From the NCBI RefSeq assembly GCF_022271435.1, contig NZ_JAFIQY010000048.1, positions 1 through 63,639 of the forward strand: DNA of 63,639 nucleotides, written 5' to 3'. How positions within the stretch are numbered: the first letter of the stretch is position 1; the number at the start of each line of letters is the position of its first letter. Source of the stretch: Streptomyces monomycini. Its GTDB lineage: Bacteria; Actinomycetota; Actinomycetes; Streptomycetales; Streptomycetaceae. Made by a program: the position numbers and the translations under genes. Below the pieces are notes generated by a model. That model was not told the origin of the DNA. It saw only the letters and a list, made by a program, of their open reading frames with translations, and ran no database searches. Positions 1 to 9,586 of the stretch are shown piece after piece.

Positions 1-979
1 CGGCGATCGAGCGGAACGCCCGCCGATAGGCGGAGGGAGTGGTGTCCAGCGCGACCCGCATGTGCTGCCGCAGATTGGTGCCGCTTCCCAGGCCGGTCCG
101 GGCGGCGATGTCGTCCACGGGCAGTTCCGTCGACTCCAGCAGGTAGCGGGCGTGCTTCAGACGGGCGGAGGTCAGCCATTCCGCCGGTGACACTCCTGTC
201 TCCTGCCTGAACCGCCTGGTGAACGACCGCACGCTCATGTGGCAGTGCGCCGCGAGCTCCTTCAGGGACAGCCGCCGGTCCAGATGCTCCGTCATGAGCG
301 CGCGTGCCCCGGCCGTCGACGTCCCGGCGTCCTCCGCGACCGGATGGTCGATGTACTGCGCCTGCCCGCCTTCCCGCATGGGCGCGACGACGTTGTACCG
401 GGCCACCTGGTTCGCCACGGAGCTGCCGTGGTCCTCCCGGATCAGGTGCAGGCACAGGTCGATGGCCGCCGCGCCGCCGGCGGAGGTCAGCACCCCGCGA
501 TCGGCGACGTAGAGCGGGTTGGTGTCGAGGCCGACCGACGGGAAGAGCCGCCGGAACTGGTCCGCGTAGCGCCAGTGCGTCGCGGCCCGGTGTCCCTCCA
601 GCAGGCCGGCGGCCGCGAGAACGAACGATCCGGTGCACAGGGACACCATCCGGGCGCGCGGCCGTGCCGCGCACAACGCGTCCGCGACACGGGGGTCCAC
701 CACCCCGTCGTCGAGCACCTCCGGGCAGCGGGTGCCCGCGACGATCACGGTGTCGGCGTGCTCCAGCAGGGACAGATCGCCCTGGGGCATGACGCCGTAC
801 CCGTTCACCGTCGCCACCGCGGAGCCGTCCGGCGTGACGGCCCGCACCTCGTACGCCGCGCCCCCGGCCGGCGGGGTGACCATGGCGAGCATCTGGGCCG
901 GGATGCTGAGGTCGAACGCGACCACCGGTGCGATGGCGAGAACCGCCACCCGGTGCGGAGCTGGGACAGCGACAGTCAT
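1..979 (-). CDS. GlxA-family AraC transcriptional regulator (3' end cut by window edge)
   Basis: About 326 residues are visible from an ATG at 979; the stop lies beyond position 1. The N-terminal two thirds has the DJ-1/PfpI-like fold of GlxA regulators, with the conserved region RMVSLCTGSFVLAAAGLL including the nucleophile-elbow cysteine. The C-terminal part is an AraC double helix-turn-helix, with SLKELAAHCHMSVRSFTRRF followed by the second helix-turn-helix (PVDDIAARTGL). Members of this family are cytoplasmic DNA-binding regulators; the ligand and targets are unknown here. It is divergent from the esterase at 1182, with about 200 bp between them, so it may control that gene (inference). 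Confidence 0.85.
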   Translation of the reverse strand, partial: MTVAVPAPHRVAVLAIAPVVAFDLSIPAQMLAMVTPPAGGAAYEVRAVTPDGSAVATVNGYGVMPQGDLSLLEHADTVIVAGTRCPEVLDDGVVDPRVADALCAARPRARMVSLCTGSFVLAAAGLLEGHRAATHWRYADQFRRLFPSVGLDTNPLYVADRGVLTSAGGAAAIDLCLHLIREDHGSSVANQVARYNVVAPMREGGQAQYIDHPVAEDAGTSTAGARALMTEHLDRRLSLKELAAHCHMSVRSFTRRFRQETGVSPAEWLTSARLKHARYLLESTELPVDDIAARTGLGSGTNLRQHMRVALDTTPSAYRRAFRSIA

Positions 980-1181
980 GGCCCGATAGTTGCACATGCT
1001 GGCCCTCGGGCCACTTCTGCCGGTCTCGAAGTCCGGAGAAGCTGAGGGCATCCCCTTTCCGCACTCCCGAACTTCCGTACGCCGCACCCCCACACCCCCA
1101 TATCCCCGCACCCCCGCACCACGCTCTCCGCTCTCCGCACTCCGCACTCCGCACTCTCACCCGAAAGGTGGCAGCCCCGCC

Positions 1182-2126
1182 ATGACCGTTCCCGCTGTCG
1201 ATCCCGAGCTCCAGACGCTGCTCGACACCGCCGACACCGGCATCTTTCCCGTGTACGGCCTGGACGCCGTCCTCGCCGACCCCGAGCAGTACGCGCTGCT
1301 ACGCGAGCACCCCGACACCCCCGCCGACGACCGGGTGCAGGTCCGGGACCTGTTCATCCCCGGGCCAGGCGGACAACTTCGCCTGCGCGTCTACCGGCCA
1401 GACACCCACGACAACCTGCCGATGATCCTCTACGTGCACGGCGGTGCCTTCACCTACGGATCCCCCGAGGCCGAGGAGGAGCGTTCCCTGCGGTACGCCC
1501 GGGACGTCGAGGCCGTCGTCGTCTCCGTCGACTACCGCCTCGCGCCCGAACACCCCTACCCGGCCGCGGCCGACGACGCCTACGCGGCCCTGACCTGGAT
1601 CGCCGCCAACGCGGCGCAGATAGGCGGCGACCCGCAGCGCATCGCCGTCGCGGGCGGAAGCGCCGGCGGCAACATCGCGGCCTCCACCGCCCTGCGCGCC
1701 CGCGACCTCGGCGGACCGCGCATCATCTTCCAGGCACTGACCTACCCGGGCGTGGACGGCGGCCTGACGAGCGCATCGGTCCGCGAGTTCACCGGCACTC
1801 CGGTCCTCAACCGGGCCGCGATGGAACTGGCCTGGCGCTACTACGCGCAGGAGAGCCACCCCGATCCGTACGCCTCCCCGATCCGGGCCGCCGGCCTCGG
1901 CGGACTGCCGCCCGCCTACATCGCCGTGGCGGAGGTCGACCCGCTGCGCGACGAGGGCCGCGCCTACGCGGGACACCTCAGCGCCGCCGGGGTCACCACC
2001 GAGCTGGTCCAGGTCCCGGGCGCCGTGCACGGCTTCGACCTGCTGTTCCCTAAGGCCCGGGTCAGCGAACGCAGCCTGGCGGACCAGGTACGCGCCCTGC
2101 GCGAGGCCCTCCACCACCACCCGTGA
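1182..2126 (+). CDS. Alpha/beta hydrolase of the hormone-sensitive lipase (family IV) type
   Basis: 314 residues from an ATG preceded by GAAAGGTGG. An upstream in-frame start at 990 would add a low-complexity tail and is less likely. The oxyanion-hole motif is YVHGGAFTYGS, and the nucleophile elbow is VAGGSAGGN with the catalytic serine. The likely acid is the aspartate of EVDPLRDEG and the base the histidine of GAVHGFD. Such enzymes are cytoplasmic esterases or lipases acting on short acyl or aryl esters; the substrate is unknown. It stands opposite the GlxA-type regulator, which may control it. Confidence 0.85.
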   Translation: MTVPAVDPELQTLLDTADTGIFPVYGLDAVLADPEQYALLREHPDTPADDRVQVRDLFIPGPGGQLRLRVYRPDTHDNLPMILYVHGGAFTYGSPEAEEERSLRYARDVEAVVVSVDYRLAPEHPYPAAADDAYAALTWIAANAAQIGGDPQRIAVAGGSAGGNIAASTALRARDLGGPRIIFQALTYPGVDGGLTSASVREFTGTPVLNRAAMELAWRYYAQESHPDPYASPIRAAGLGGLPPAYIAVAEVDPLRDEGRAYAGHLSAAGVTTELVQVPGAVHGFDLLFPKARVSERSLADQVRALREALHHHP

Positions 2127-2272
2127 CACCGGACCCCACCCCACCCGGGCCCTGCCCCACCCGGGCCCTGCCCCGACCCTTGCCACCGCCCCCACCTCCC
2201 TCCCTCCACCCCTCCAGGACAAACCACTAAATTACGTAGCAAACACCCCCTCCCCCCTGAGACGATCCCCCC

Positions 2273-3037
2273 ATGACCACACGCACCTTCGACGACCTGC
2301 TGGCCGAGGCGGAATCCGTATCCGTCGAAGGCTGGGACTTCTCCTGGCTGGACGGCCGGGCCACCGAGCAGCGCCCCTCCTGGGGCTACCAGCGCCGCCT
2401 GGGCGAGCGGCTGGCCCACGCCCGGGCGGCGCTGGACATCCAGACCGGCGGCGGCGAAGTCCTCGCGGGCGCCGGGCCGTTGCCGCCCGTCATGGCCGCC
2501 ACCGAGTCCTGGCCGCCCAACGTCGCGAAGGCGACCGCGCTGCTGCACCCGCTCGGCGCGGTCGTCGTCGCCGACCCGGACGAGCCGCCGCTGCCCTTCG
2601 CCGACGGCGCCTTCGACCTCGTCACCAGCCGCCACCCGGCCACCGTGTGGTGGCCGGAGATCGCCCGGGTGCTGTGTCCCGGCGGTACGTACTTCGCCCA
2701 GCACGTCGGCCCGGCCAGCGTCTTCGAACTGGTCGAGTACTTCCTCGGCCCGCAGCCCGAGGACGTACGGCGCCGGCGCCATCCCGACGACGAGAGCCGG
2801 GACGCCGAGGCCGCCGGCCTGGAGATCACCGGCCTGCGCGCCGAATCGCTCCGTACGGAGTTCCACGACATCGGCGCGGTGGTCTACTTCCTGCGCAAGG
2901 TGATCTGGATGGTCCCGGGCTTCACGGTGGACCGCTACCGGGACCGGCTGCGGGAACTGGACGAGAGGATCCGGGCGGAGGGCCCGTTCGTGGCACACTC
3001 CACCCGCTTCCTCGTCGAGGCCCGCAAGCCCGCCTGA
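2273..3037 (+). CDS. SAM-dependent methyltransferase, class I
   Basis: 254 residues from ATG 2273. The N-terminal half carries a degenerate SAM-binding Rossmann segment: a DIQTGGGEVL glycine-rich loop, then an acidic stretch and PLPFADGAFDLVTSRH, the typical post-II motif of Methyltransf_11 proteins. Later come RVLCPGGTYFAQHVG and a C-terminal cap resembling other small-molecule methyltransferases. The substrate cannot be read from sequence. It sits alone between the esterase and the convergent ABC-F gene. Confidence 0.8.
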   Translation: MTTRTFDDLLAEAESVSVEGWDFSWLDGRATEQRPSWGYQRRLGERLAHARAALDIQTGGGEVLAGAGPLPPVMAATESWPPNVAKATALLHPLGAVVVADPDEPPLPFADGAFDLVTSRHPATVWWPEIARVLCPGGTYFAQHVGPASVFELVEYFLGPQPEDVRRRRHPDDESRDAEAAGLEITGLRAESLRTEFHDIGAVVYFLRKVIWMVPGFTVDRYRDRLRELDERIRAEGPFVAHSTRFLVEARKPA

Positions 3038-3097
3038 CCTGCCGGGCGCCGGCGGCCCGGCTGACGGCAGGATGCGCCCCCTACGCCCTCCGGCACC

Positions 3098-4699
3098 TCA
3101 CGCCAGATCCACCAACCCCGCATACTCCCGCCCCCACAGATCCTCCGTACCGTCCGGCAGCACCAGCACCCGGTCGGGCCGGAGGGCCTCGACGGCGCCC
3201 GGGTCGTGGCTGACCATGACGATCGCGCCGGGGTAGGTGCCGACCGCGCCCAGCACTTCGTCCCGGGAGGCCGGGTCGAGGTTGTTGGTCGGCTCGTCCA
3301 GGAGCAGGACGTTGGCGCGCGAGTGGACCAGTCCGGCCAGTGCCAGCCGGGTCTTCTCGCCGCCGGAGAGCACCCGTACCGGCTTGTCCGCGTCGTCCCC
3401 GGAGAAGAGGAACGAGCCGAGGACGTGCCGGGCCTCGCCGTCACTCAGGTGCGGCGCCGCGGTGGCCAGGTTCTCCCGGACCGTACGGGTGGGATCCAGC
3501 GTGTCGTGTTCCTGCGCGAAGTAGCCCAGCCGCAGGCCGTGCCCGGCGACGACCCGGCCCGCGTCCGGAGTCTCCCGCCCGGCCAGCAGCCGCAGCAGCG
3601 TCGTCTTGCCCGCCCCGTTGAGGCCGAGCACGACCAGCCGGCTCCCCCGGTCGACGGCCAGGTCCACACCGTCCAGCACCCGGTGTTCCCCGTACGCCTT
3701 GGCCAGGCTGACCGCGCCCAGCGGTACCCGGCCGCACGGCGCGGGCTCGGGCAGCCGGATGCGCGCGGTCTTCTCGCTGCGCCGCGCCGGTTCCAGCGCG
3801 GCCAGCATCCGGTCTGCACGGCGGGCCATGTTCTTCGCAGAGACGGCCGTCGCGACGTTCGCACGCATCTTGTCGGCCTGCCCGTGCAGTGCCGCCGCCT
3901 TGCGCTCGGCATTGGCGCGCTCCCGGGCCCGGCGCCGGTCGTCCGCCGCGCGCTGGGCGAGGTACGTGTGCCACCCGGTGTTGTGCACGTCGAGGGCGGC
4001 CCGCGCAGGGTCCACGTGGAACACCCGGTTGACGGTGTCGGCCAGCAGCCCGGTGTCGTGGCTGATCACCACCAGCCCGCCCCGGTGCGCGGCCAGGAAA
4101 CCGCGCAGCCAGGCGACCGAATCGGCATCGAGGTGGTTGGTCGGCTCGTCCAGCAGCAGCGTGCCGTGCCCCGCGAACAGGATGCGGGCCAGCTCCACCC
4201 GCCGCCGCTGTCCGCCAGACAGCCCGCCCACCGGCTGACGCAGCACCCGTTCCGGCAGCCCCAGCCCGTCCGCGACCCGCGCTGCCTCGGCCTCGGCCGC
4301 ATACCCGCCACGCGCCTGAAAGGCGTCCTCGGCCCGCGCGTACGCGGCCATCGCCTTCTCCTGGGCCCCCGGCCCCACGGCCGCGGCCAGCGCGTCCCCG
4401 GCCCGCCGCAGCTCCGCCACGGCCCGGTCCAGCCCGCGCGCGGACAGGATCCGGTCGGTGACGGTGACGGCCGGGTCGGCCGCCCGGGAGTCCTGCGGCA
4501 GATGGCCGAGGCTCCCCGTACGCACGATCTCTCCGGCGGCGAGGGGCACCCGCCCCGCCAGGACGTCGAGCAGGGTCGTCTTCCCCGCCCCGTTACGGCC
4601 CACCAGGCCGACCCGGTCACCGGGCCCCACATGGAAGGACACACCGGACAGCAGAAGCCGGGCACCGACGCGCACGTCGGCACCACGAACGGTAATCAT
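3098..4699 (-). CDS. ABC-F family ATP-binding protein (ribosome-associated type)
   Basis: 533 residues from an ATG at 4699; a longer frame reaches 4819 but adds an unconserved leader. Two ABC domains are complete. The first has GLVGRNGAGKT (Walker A), LSGGQRRRVELA (signature) and LLLDEPTNHLD (Walker B). The second has GLNGAGKT, LSGGEKTRLALAGL and LLLDEPTNNLD. Between them is a charged, alanine- and arginine-rich linker, as in ribosome-binding ABC-F proteins, and there are no membrane segments. ABC-F proteins act on the ribosome in translation rescue or antibiotic protection. Proteins of this type are common housekeeping genes in Streptomyces, so a role in resistance is unproven. Confidence 0.9.
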   Translation of the reverse strand: MITVRGADVRVGARLLLSGVSFHVGPGDRVGLVGRNGAGKTTLLDVLAGRVPLAAGEIVRTGSLGHLPQDSRAADPAVTVTDRILSARGLDRAVAELRRAGDALAAAVGPGAQEKAMAAYARAEDAFQARGGYAAEAEAARVADGLGLPERVLRQPVGGLSGGQRRRVELARILFAGHGTLLLDEPTNHLDADSVAWLRGFLAAHRGGLVVISHDTGLLADTVNRVFHVDPARAALDVHNTGWHTYLAQRAADDRRRARERANAERKAAALHGQADKMRANVATAVSAKNMARRADRMLAALEPARRSEKTARIRLPEPAPCGRVPLGAVSLAKAYGEHRVLDGVDLAVDRGSRLVVLGLNGAGKTTLLRLLAGRETPDAGRVVAGHGLRLGYFAQEHDTLDPTRTVRENLATAAPHLSDGEARHVLGSFLFSGDDADKPVRVLSGGEKTRLALAGLVHSRANVLLLDEPTNNLDPASRDEVLGAVGTYPGAIVMVSHDPGAVEALRPDRVLVLPDGTEDLWGREYAGLVDLA

Positions 4700-5048
4700 G
4701 ATTTGACACTCCGGAACAGCTCTAGGACACACGGGTGGCGCGAAAGCGGGTGTCCGAGCTAGGAGATCCGGGGGGTCGACATGGTGGCGAGCGTAGGGGA
4801 TGGCGCGGCCGGAGTGCACGGGAATTTCGTCGGCGGGACCGAATCGCCTGGTCAGGCGGGCGCACGGGAGTCCCTTCGGGCTTCCCGGGTGGGCTTCAGG
4901 TCAGCCTCGGCCCGGCCCACCGGAGTGGACTACGGACGGATGGCAGCCACCGGCTCGGGAACCGGCACGTGAGCCGACGCGGGGAATTCACCCATCCCCG
5001 CCGACCCCCGCGATTTCCCCGCGGAGGCCGGTGGGCAGGACCCCGTTG
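4700..5048. other. Intergenic region between two minus-strand genes
   Basis: No convincing gene. An inverted repeat (CGCGGGGAA at 4978-4986 and TTCCCCGCG at 5015-5023, 28-nt spacer) lies just downstream of the gene ending at 5049 and may act as its terminator, although no T-run follows on the minus strand. The ABC-F promoter is presumably between here and 4700; no clear -10/-35 was identified. Confidence 0.4.
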
Positions 5049-5360
5049 TCACGTTTCGGCGGCTATCCAGGCGATGTGCCAGCCGTTCTTGGCGGCGTAT
5101 TCGGGGTCGATGGGCTGGCGGTCGACGCGGCGCACGTAGATGCGGAAACCGGTGGGGGTGGCGGCGTAGACCGTGTTTCCGCCGGTGGTCATCCACATGC
5201 GGTCGTCGCCGGTGAGGGCGGCGATATAGGCGGGGGTTTCGGTGAATTGTCCGGCGCTGGTGTCGACGTCGATGTAGACGCCGTCGCCATTGCGGTCGGG
5301 GTAGTTCTGCCAGCCTTCGCCGGGGGCGGTCCTGCCGGAAAGGAACGTGCCGTTCTGCAT
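5049..5360 (-). CDS. Small beta-rich protein of unknown function (lectin- or tail-fibre-like repeat)
   Basis: 103 residues from ATG 5360, with AGGAGCAGGCA upstream on the minus strand. There is no signal peptide or membrane segment. The pattern VYIDVDTSAGQFTETPAYIA, then TTGGNTVYAATPTGFRIYVR and NGWHIAWIA, resembles short beta-sandwich modules found in carbohydrate-binding and phage-tail-associated proteins. That resemblance comes from memory of the pattern, not an alignment. It stands alone, and function is unknown. Confidence 0.65.
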   Translation of the reverse strand: MQNGTFLSGRTAPGEGWQNYPDRNGDGVYIDVDTSAGQFTETPAYIAALTGDDRMWMTTGGNTVYAATPTGFRIYVRRVDRQPIDPEYAAKNGWHIAWIAAET

Positions 5361-5844
5361 TGCCTGCTCCTGTCGCGTCCTCGTAGGAATGCGGACCGGC
5401 GATCAACTGATCGGCGGCTAGGGCAGTTTGGGCCCGGACGACCGTGGCTAGCAAGGGCGTTCGACAACGTTGGCCAGATGTGGGGAGTGCGCGCCGGGGC
5501 CGGGACCGCTGGCCGGAATGGAGGGTTGACCCGGGGGCGGGGCGGGCGTAGCCGGGGGTGGGGGCGGGGGGCATGATTCTTTTTTCGGGAGGGTTGACAG
5601 TCCCCTGCCGTCTCACAAACCTAGGACCCAGCCTTTTCCGGCGGCCCCGGCACGGTCGACGCATGAGGAATTCGCGATCCGGGCCTCGCGATCACCATCT
5701 CTCCGGTTCCGCGGCGTTCCGCGCCGCACCGGAGCAGCCGATACGGCCTCTGCGTCGAACGCCGACGACCTTTACGCGCCGCGCTCGCCGCACCTCTTCC
5801 CGGCACGAGGCCGATGACGGGCTTTGGAGAAGGATGTGGGGAAC
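5361..5844. other. Intergenic region upstream of the biosynthetic locus
   Basis: No gene supported. It should hold the divergent promoters for the small minus-strand gene and the Eis-like gene. A TTGACA is present near 5594 and a TAGGAC follows, but their spacing (about 22 nt) is longer than a normal sigma-70-type promoter, so no promoter is called. Confidence 0.35.
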
Positions 5845-7158
5845 ATGCCGGACATCGGAGCGCCAAAGGGGGCGTGGCCGGGTACGGGAACGGCCGCGCC
5901 GACCGGTGCGGGTGGCGGCCGGGCCGCCGCGGGATACACCTTCCGGGCCGCCGCGGAATGGGCGGAATTCGGGGCGGTGCTCGACCTCGCGTACGGCGGC
6001 CGTCCGCACTCGTCGGCCCACAGCGCCGTGGTCGGGGCCCTTTTCGAACCGAAGCGTTCCCTCGTCGCGTGTTACGGCGGCCGACCGTGCGCCACCCTCG
6101 CCGGGTACGCGCTGGAGATGACGCTGCCGGGCGGCCCGGCCCCGGTGGCCGGCATCGGATACGTGGCGGTCGCGCCGCCGCACCGGCGCCGGGGGCTGAT
6201 GCGGGAACTGCTGCGGCAGGCGCTCACCGCGCTGCACGAGGAGCGGGCCGAGCCGGTCGCGGTCCTGCACTCGACCGAGCCGGGGATCTACGGGCGGTTC
6301 GGGTTCGGGATCGCCTCCCAGGCCGTCGAGGTGTCCGTGCCTCCGGAGGCGCGGGCTTTCGCGGGGGAGGCGGCTGCCGCGGGACTGGCGCTGGACGTCG
6401 TTTCACCCGACGAGGCGCACGCGGTCATAGCCGATGTCTACCGCGCCTGCCTGTCCCAGCGGCCCGGTCTGCTGCGCCGCGACGCCGCCTGGCAGCGCCG
6501 CGCCGTCGAGGACGAGCCGGACGGGCGGCACGGCGCGGGGCGGCTGCTGTGCATGGTCGTGTCGGGGCCCGGCGGCGACGCGCGCGGCTATGCGCTGTAC
6601 CGGATGCGCCCTGCCTGGGAGCGGTCCCGGCCGCGCTACGCCCTGTCCGTCCGGGAGGTGTTCGCGCGCGACCCGGCCGCGTACGCCTTCGTGTGGCGGG
6701 CACTGCTGGACACCGACCTGGCCGGGACCGTCAGCGCGGCGTGCCGCCCGGTCGACGACCCGCTGCTGGCACTGCTCGACGATCCGCGCAGTGCCGCGCC
6801 GACCGTACGTGATCAGTTGTACGCCCGTGCCGTGGACCTGGATCGTGCGCTGGTCTCCCGTACGTACAGCGCGCCGGTGGATGTGGTGCTGGAAGTACGG
6901 GACGTGATGTGCCCCTGGAACGACGGACGTTGGCGTCTGTGTGCGGACCCCGGGGGCGGTGCCGTGTGTGTGCGGACGGGGGCCGCGGCCGATCTAGCGC
7001 TGGGCGCCCGTGACATCGGCGCGATGCTGCTCGGCGGTGGTGCGCCGGCCCAGCTCGCGCTCGCGGGCCGGGTCTCGGAGCTGCGGCCGGGCGCGTTGCG
7101 CGCCGTCTCCGCCGCCTTCCGCCACGATCCGGCGCCGTTCTGTCCGACGGCCTTCTGA
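5845..7158 (+). CDS. Eis-like GNAT N-acetyltransferase
   Basis: 437 residues from ATG 5845, with AAGGA about 10 nt upstream; a TTG at 5824 could add seven residues. The N-terminal GNAT domain contains VAGIGYVAVAPPHRRRGLMR, the acetyl-CoA pyrophosphate-binding loop. The HSTEPGIYGRFGFGIAS segment carries the tyrosine used as general acid in Eis proteins. A second GNAT-like and an SCP2-like domain follow, and the chain ends in phenylalanine (PTAF), whose terminal carboxylate is the proposed base in Eis. Eis enzymes acetylate amines, including aminoglycosides. Lying just ahead of the ten-gene operon, it could tailor or detoxify an amine-bearing product (inference); Eis homologues are also common outside clusters. 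Confidence 0.85.
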   Translation: MPDIGAPKGAWPGTGTAAPTGAGGGRAAAGYTFRAAAEWAEFGAVLDLAYGGRPHSSAHSAVVGALFEPKRSLVACYGGRPCATLAGYALEMTLPGGPAPVAGIGYVAVAPPHRRRGLMRELLRQALTALHEERAEPVAVLHSTEPGIYGRFGFGIASQAVEVSVPPEARAFAGEAAAAGLALDVVSPDEAHAVIADVYRACLSQRPGLLRRDAAWQRRAVEDEPDGRHGAGRLLCMVVSGPGGDARGYALYRMRPAWERSRPRYALSVREVFARDPAAYAFVWRALLDTDLAGTVSAACRPVDDPLLALLDDPRSAAPTVRDQLYARAVDLDRALVSRTYSAPVDVVLEVRDVMCPWNDGRWRLCADPGGGAVCVRTGAAADLALGARDIGAMLLGGGAPAQLALAGRVSELRPGALRAVSAAFRHDPAPFCPTAF

Positions 7159-7278
7159 TACCGGCGAGGTGACCGGCGGCCCGCGAGCCGCCGGCCGGCG
7201 GAAGGCCGCGCGGCGTCCCCGCGGGCCGCGGAAAGCCGCCGGTGACCGCACCATTCATCTTCCTGCGAGGAGTCCCCC

Positions 7279-8514
7279 ATGCCCGGACCCGGCTATGCCT
7301 TCTTCGGTGACGAGGAGCGCGACAACGTCCAGCAGGTGCTGGACGCTTGGGCGCGGACGACCGCCGCGCACTCCTACCCGCTCGGTGACCTCACCCAGAC
7401 CCGGCTGTTCGAGCAGGCCGCGGCGCACCGCCTGGGCAGCCCGTACTGCCTGTCCGTCAACAGCGGCACGTCCGCGCTGCAAGCGGGCCTCGCGGCGCTC
7501 GGCATCGGGCCCGGTGACGAGATCGTCGTGCCCGGGTACATGTACGGCGCGTGCCTCGCCGCCGTGGCGTACAGCGGGGCGACGCCCGTACTGGCCGAGG
7601 TGGACGCCTCGCTGACCCTCGACCCCGAGGACGTACGGCAGCGGATCACGCCGCGCACGAAGGCGCTGATGCCGGTGCACATGCTGGGTGCGGCGTGCGA
7701 CATGGCGGCGCTGCGGCGGATCGCGGACGAGCACGGGCTGCTGGTGCTGGAGGACGCCGCGCAGGCGTGCGGCGGCACCTACCGGGGGCAGGCGCTGGGC
7801 ACGTTCGGGCACGCGGGGGCCTTCTCCCTCAACATGTTCAAGGTGATCACGGGCGGGGACGGCGGTTTCCTGCTCACCGCCGACGAGCGGATCTTCCAGC
7901 GGGCGTACGGCTTCCACGACCACGGCTGGTTCCCGTACCGCCGCGAGGACGGCCCCGGCGACCGGCTGTGGGGCCTCAACCTGCGAATGACGGAGCTGAC
8001 GGCGGCCGTGGCGCGCGCCCAGCTCGGCCGGCTGGACGCCGTGCTGGCCCGCACCCGGGAGCTGCGGGACGAGCTGCTGGCGCAGATCCCCGTACGGGAC
8101 GGGCTGGTGCGCCGCCCCCTGCACGACGCGGCGGGCGACTGCGCGACCCTCCTGGTCCACGTCTTCGACGAGCGGGCGGACGCCGAGGCCGTCGCGAAGC
8201 GGCTCGGCACCAAGACGCTGCTGCACTCGCCCAAGCACTACTACGGCGGGATTCCCGAGCTGGCCGCGCTGGCCGCCCCGGACGGCTCCTCGTGCCCGTC
8301 CCGCCCGGCCGCCGAGCCCTGGCGGCGGGACGGCTGGCGGGCGGGCGCGCTGCCGCGCACCGACGACGTGCTGAGCCGGTCGCTGGCGCTGACCGTCGGC
8401 ACGTCCGACACCTATCTGGGCGCCGACTTCGGGGTGAACGTCTTCAGCGGTACGGACGAGGTCGCCGCGGTCGCCGAACGGTTCCGCGAGACGGTCGGGG
8501 AAGTGCTCGGTTGA
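7279..8514 (+). CDS. DegT/DnrJ/EryC1/StrS-family PLP aminotransferase
   Basis: 411 residues from ATG 7279, with GAGGAG 7 nt upstream. Fold-type I sugar aminotransferase pattern: SVNSGTSALQAGL (cofactor phosphate binding), LEDAAQACGG with the aspartate that contacts the pyridine nitrogen, and FSLNMFKVITGGDGG with the Schiff-base lysine. This family transfers an amino group to keto-sugars or keto-cyclitols in the cytoplasm. It is the first gene of the tight run 7279-19495 and probably makes the amine early in the pathway. The exact keto substrate is not identifiable from sequence. Confidence 0.9.
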   Translation: MPGPGYAFFGDEERDNVQQVLDAWARTTAAHSYPLGDLTQTRLFEQAAAHRLGSPYCLSVNSGTSALQAGLAALGIGPGDEIVVPGYMYGACLAAVAYSGATPVLAEVDASLTLDPEDVRQRITPRTKALMPVHMLGAACDMAALRRIADEHGLLVLEDAAQACGGTYRGQALGTFGHAGAFSLNMFKVITGGDGGFLLTADERIFQRAYGFHDHGWFPYRREDGPGDRLWGLNLRMTELTAAVARAQLGRLDAVLARTRELRDELLAQIPVRDGLVRRPLHDAAGDCATLLVHVFDERADAEAVAKRLGTKTLLHSPKHYYGGIPELAALAAPDGSSCPSRPAAEPWRRDGWRAGALPRTDDVLSRSLALTVGTSDTYLGADFGVNVFSGTDEVAAVAERFRETVGEVLG

Positions 8515-8575
8515 CAGGCCCGAGCCCCGGCCCATCCTCCCTCCTCCTTGCCCGCCCACCGACCTAAGGACCGTC

Positions 8576-9586
8576 ATGCCCGCGACCCGAACGCCCGCGC
8601 AGTTCACCGCCGTGGCCGCCAGGCCCCTGGTCAGCGTGGTGGTGCCGTGCTTCGACGAGGCGGCCGTCATCGGGGAGACGCACCGCCGGCTCGGCGCCGT
8701 ACTGCGCGGCCTGCCGGGGTGCGAGTACGAGGTCGTGTACGTGGACGACGGCAGCCGGGACGGCACGTGGGACCGCCTCACGGCGCTCGCCGCCGCCGAC
8801 GCGCGGGTCCGGCTGGTGCGGCTGACCCGCAACTTCGGGCACCAGCCGGCCGTCCTCGCGGGCCTGCGCGAGGCGGCCGGGGACGCCGTGGTGACCATCG
8901 ACGCCGACCTCCAGGACCCGCCCGGCCTCATCGCCGACATGGTCGAACGCTGGCGCGCGGGCTGGCCGGTGGTCTCCGCGCGGCGCACCGGGCGGGAGGG
9001 CGAGAGCCGCTTCAAGACCGGTACCGCGCACGTCTTCTACCGGCTGCTGGCGGCGGTCGCCGACCACCCCGTCAGCCTCGACACCGGCGACTTCCGGCTG
9101 CTGGACCGCGAGGTCGTCCGCACCCTCACCCTGCTCCCGGAGAGCGAGCTGTATCTGCGCGGCTCGGTCTGCTGGGCGGGCTTCCCGGAGACGGTCCTGG
9201 AGTACGGGCGGCGGCCCCGGCTCGCCGGGCGGACGAAGTACACGCTGCGCAAGATGGCGGGCCTGTCCCGGCGCGGCCTGCTCGCCTGCTCCTCGGCCCC
9301 GGCCCGGGTGCCCGCCGCCGTCGGGCTCGTCTGGCTCGGCGGTACGGCCGTGACCTCGGCCGTGCTGCGCCGCCCGCTGCCGCTGGCCGCGTGGACGTTC
9401 GGCTGCGAGGCGGTGCTGCTCGGGGTGCTGGGCGAGTACCTGCTGCTGGTCCACCGCGAGGTGCGCGGCAGGCCGCCGTACGTGGTCCTCCAGCGGTGGG
9501 CGGCCGGCGTCCCGGCACCGGCGGAGCTGACGGCCGACGACGTGACCGGGCCCCGGGAGGCGTGGGCCGCCGGGAGCGCGCGGTGA
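8576..9586 (+). CDS. GT2 glycosyltransferase of the GtrB/ArnC/DPM1 type
   Basis: 336 residues. The N-terminal GT-A domain starts LVSVVVPCFDEAAVIGETHR, has VDDGSRDGTW and the metal-binding DADLQDPP. The C-terminal 90 residues contain two hydrophobic segments and end GEYLLLVHREVRGRPPYVV, the hallmark of GtrB-like enzymes that put a sugar on polyprenyl phosphate at the inner membrane face. A lipid-linked sugar intermediate is therefore plausible; transfer to another acceptor cannot be excluded. It lies 61 nt after the DegT gene and overlaps the next gene by 4 nt. Confidence 0.88.
   Translation: MPATRTPAQFTAVAARPLVSVVVPCFDEAAVIGETHRRLGAVLRGLPGCEYEVVYVDDGSRDGTWDRLTALAAADARVRLVRLTRNFGHQPAVLAGLREAAGDAVVTIDADLQDPPGLIADMVERWRAGWPVVSARRTGREGESRFKTGTAHVFYRLLAAVADHPVSLDTGDFRLLDREVVRTLTLLPESELYLRGSVCWAGFPETVLEYGRRPRLAGRTKYTLRKMAGLSRRGLLACSSAPARVPAAVGLVWLGGTAVTSAVLRRPLPLAAWTFGCEAVLLGVLGEYLLLVHREVRGRPPYVVLQRWAAGVPAPAELTADDVTGPREAWAAGSAR

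Noticed and set aside
3098..4699. ABC-F gene as self-resistance for the biosynthetic operon
   Set aside because: It is more than 1 kb away, in the opposite orientation and resembles housekeeping ABC-F proteins common to Streptomyces.
5590..5625. TTGACA...TAGGAC promoter
   Set aside because: Spacing of about 22 nt is outside the normal range for a vegetative promoter.
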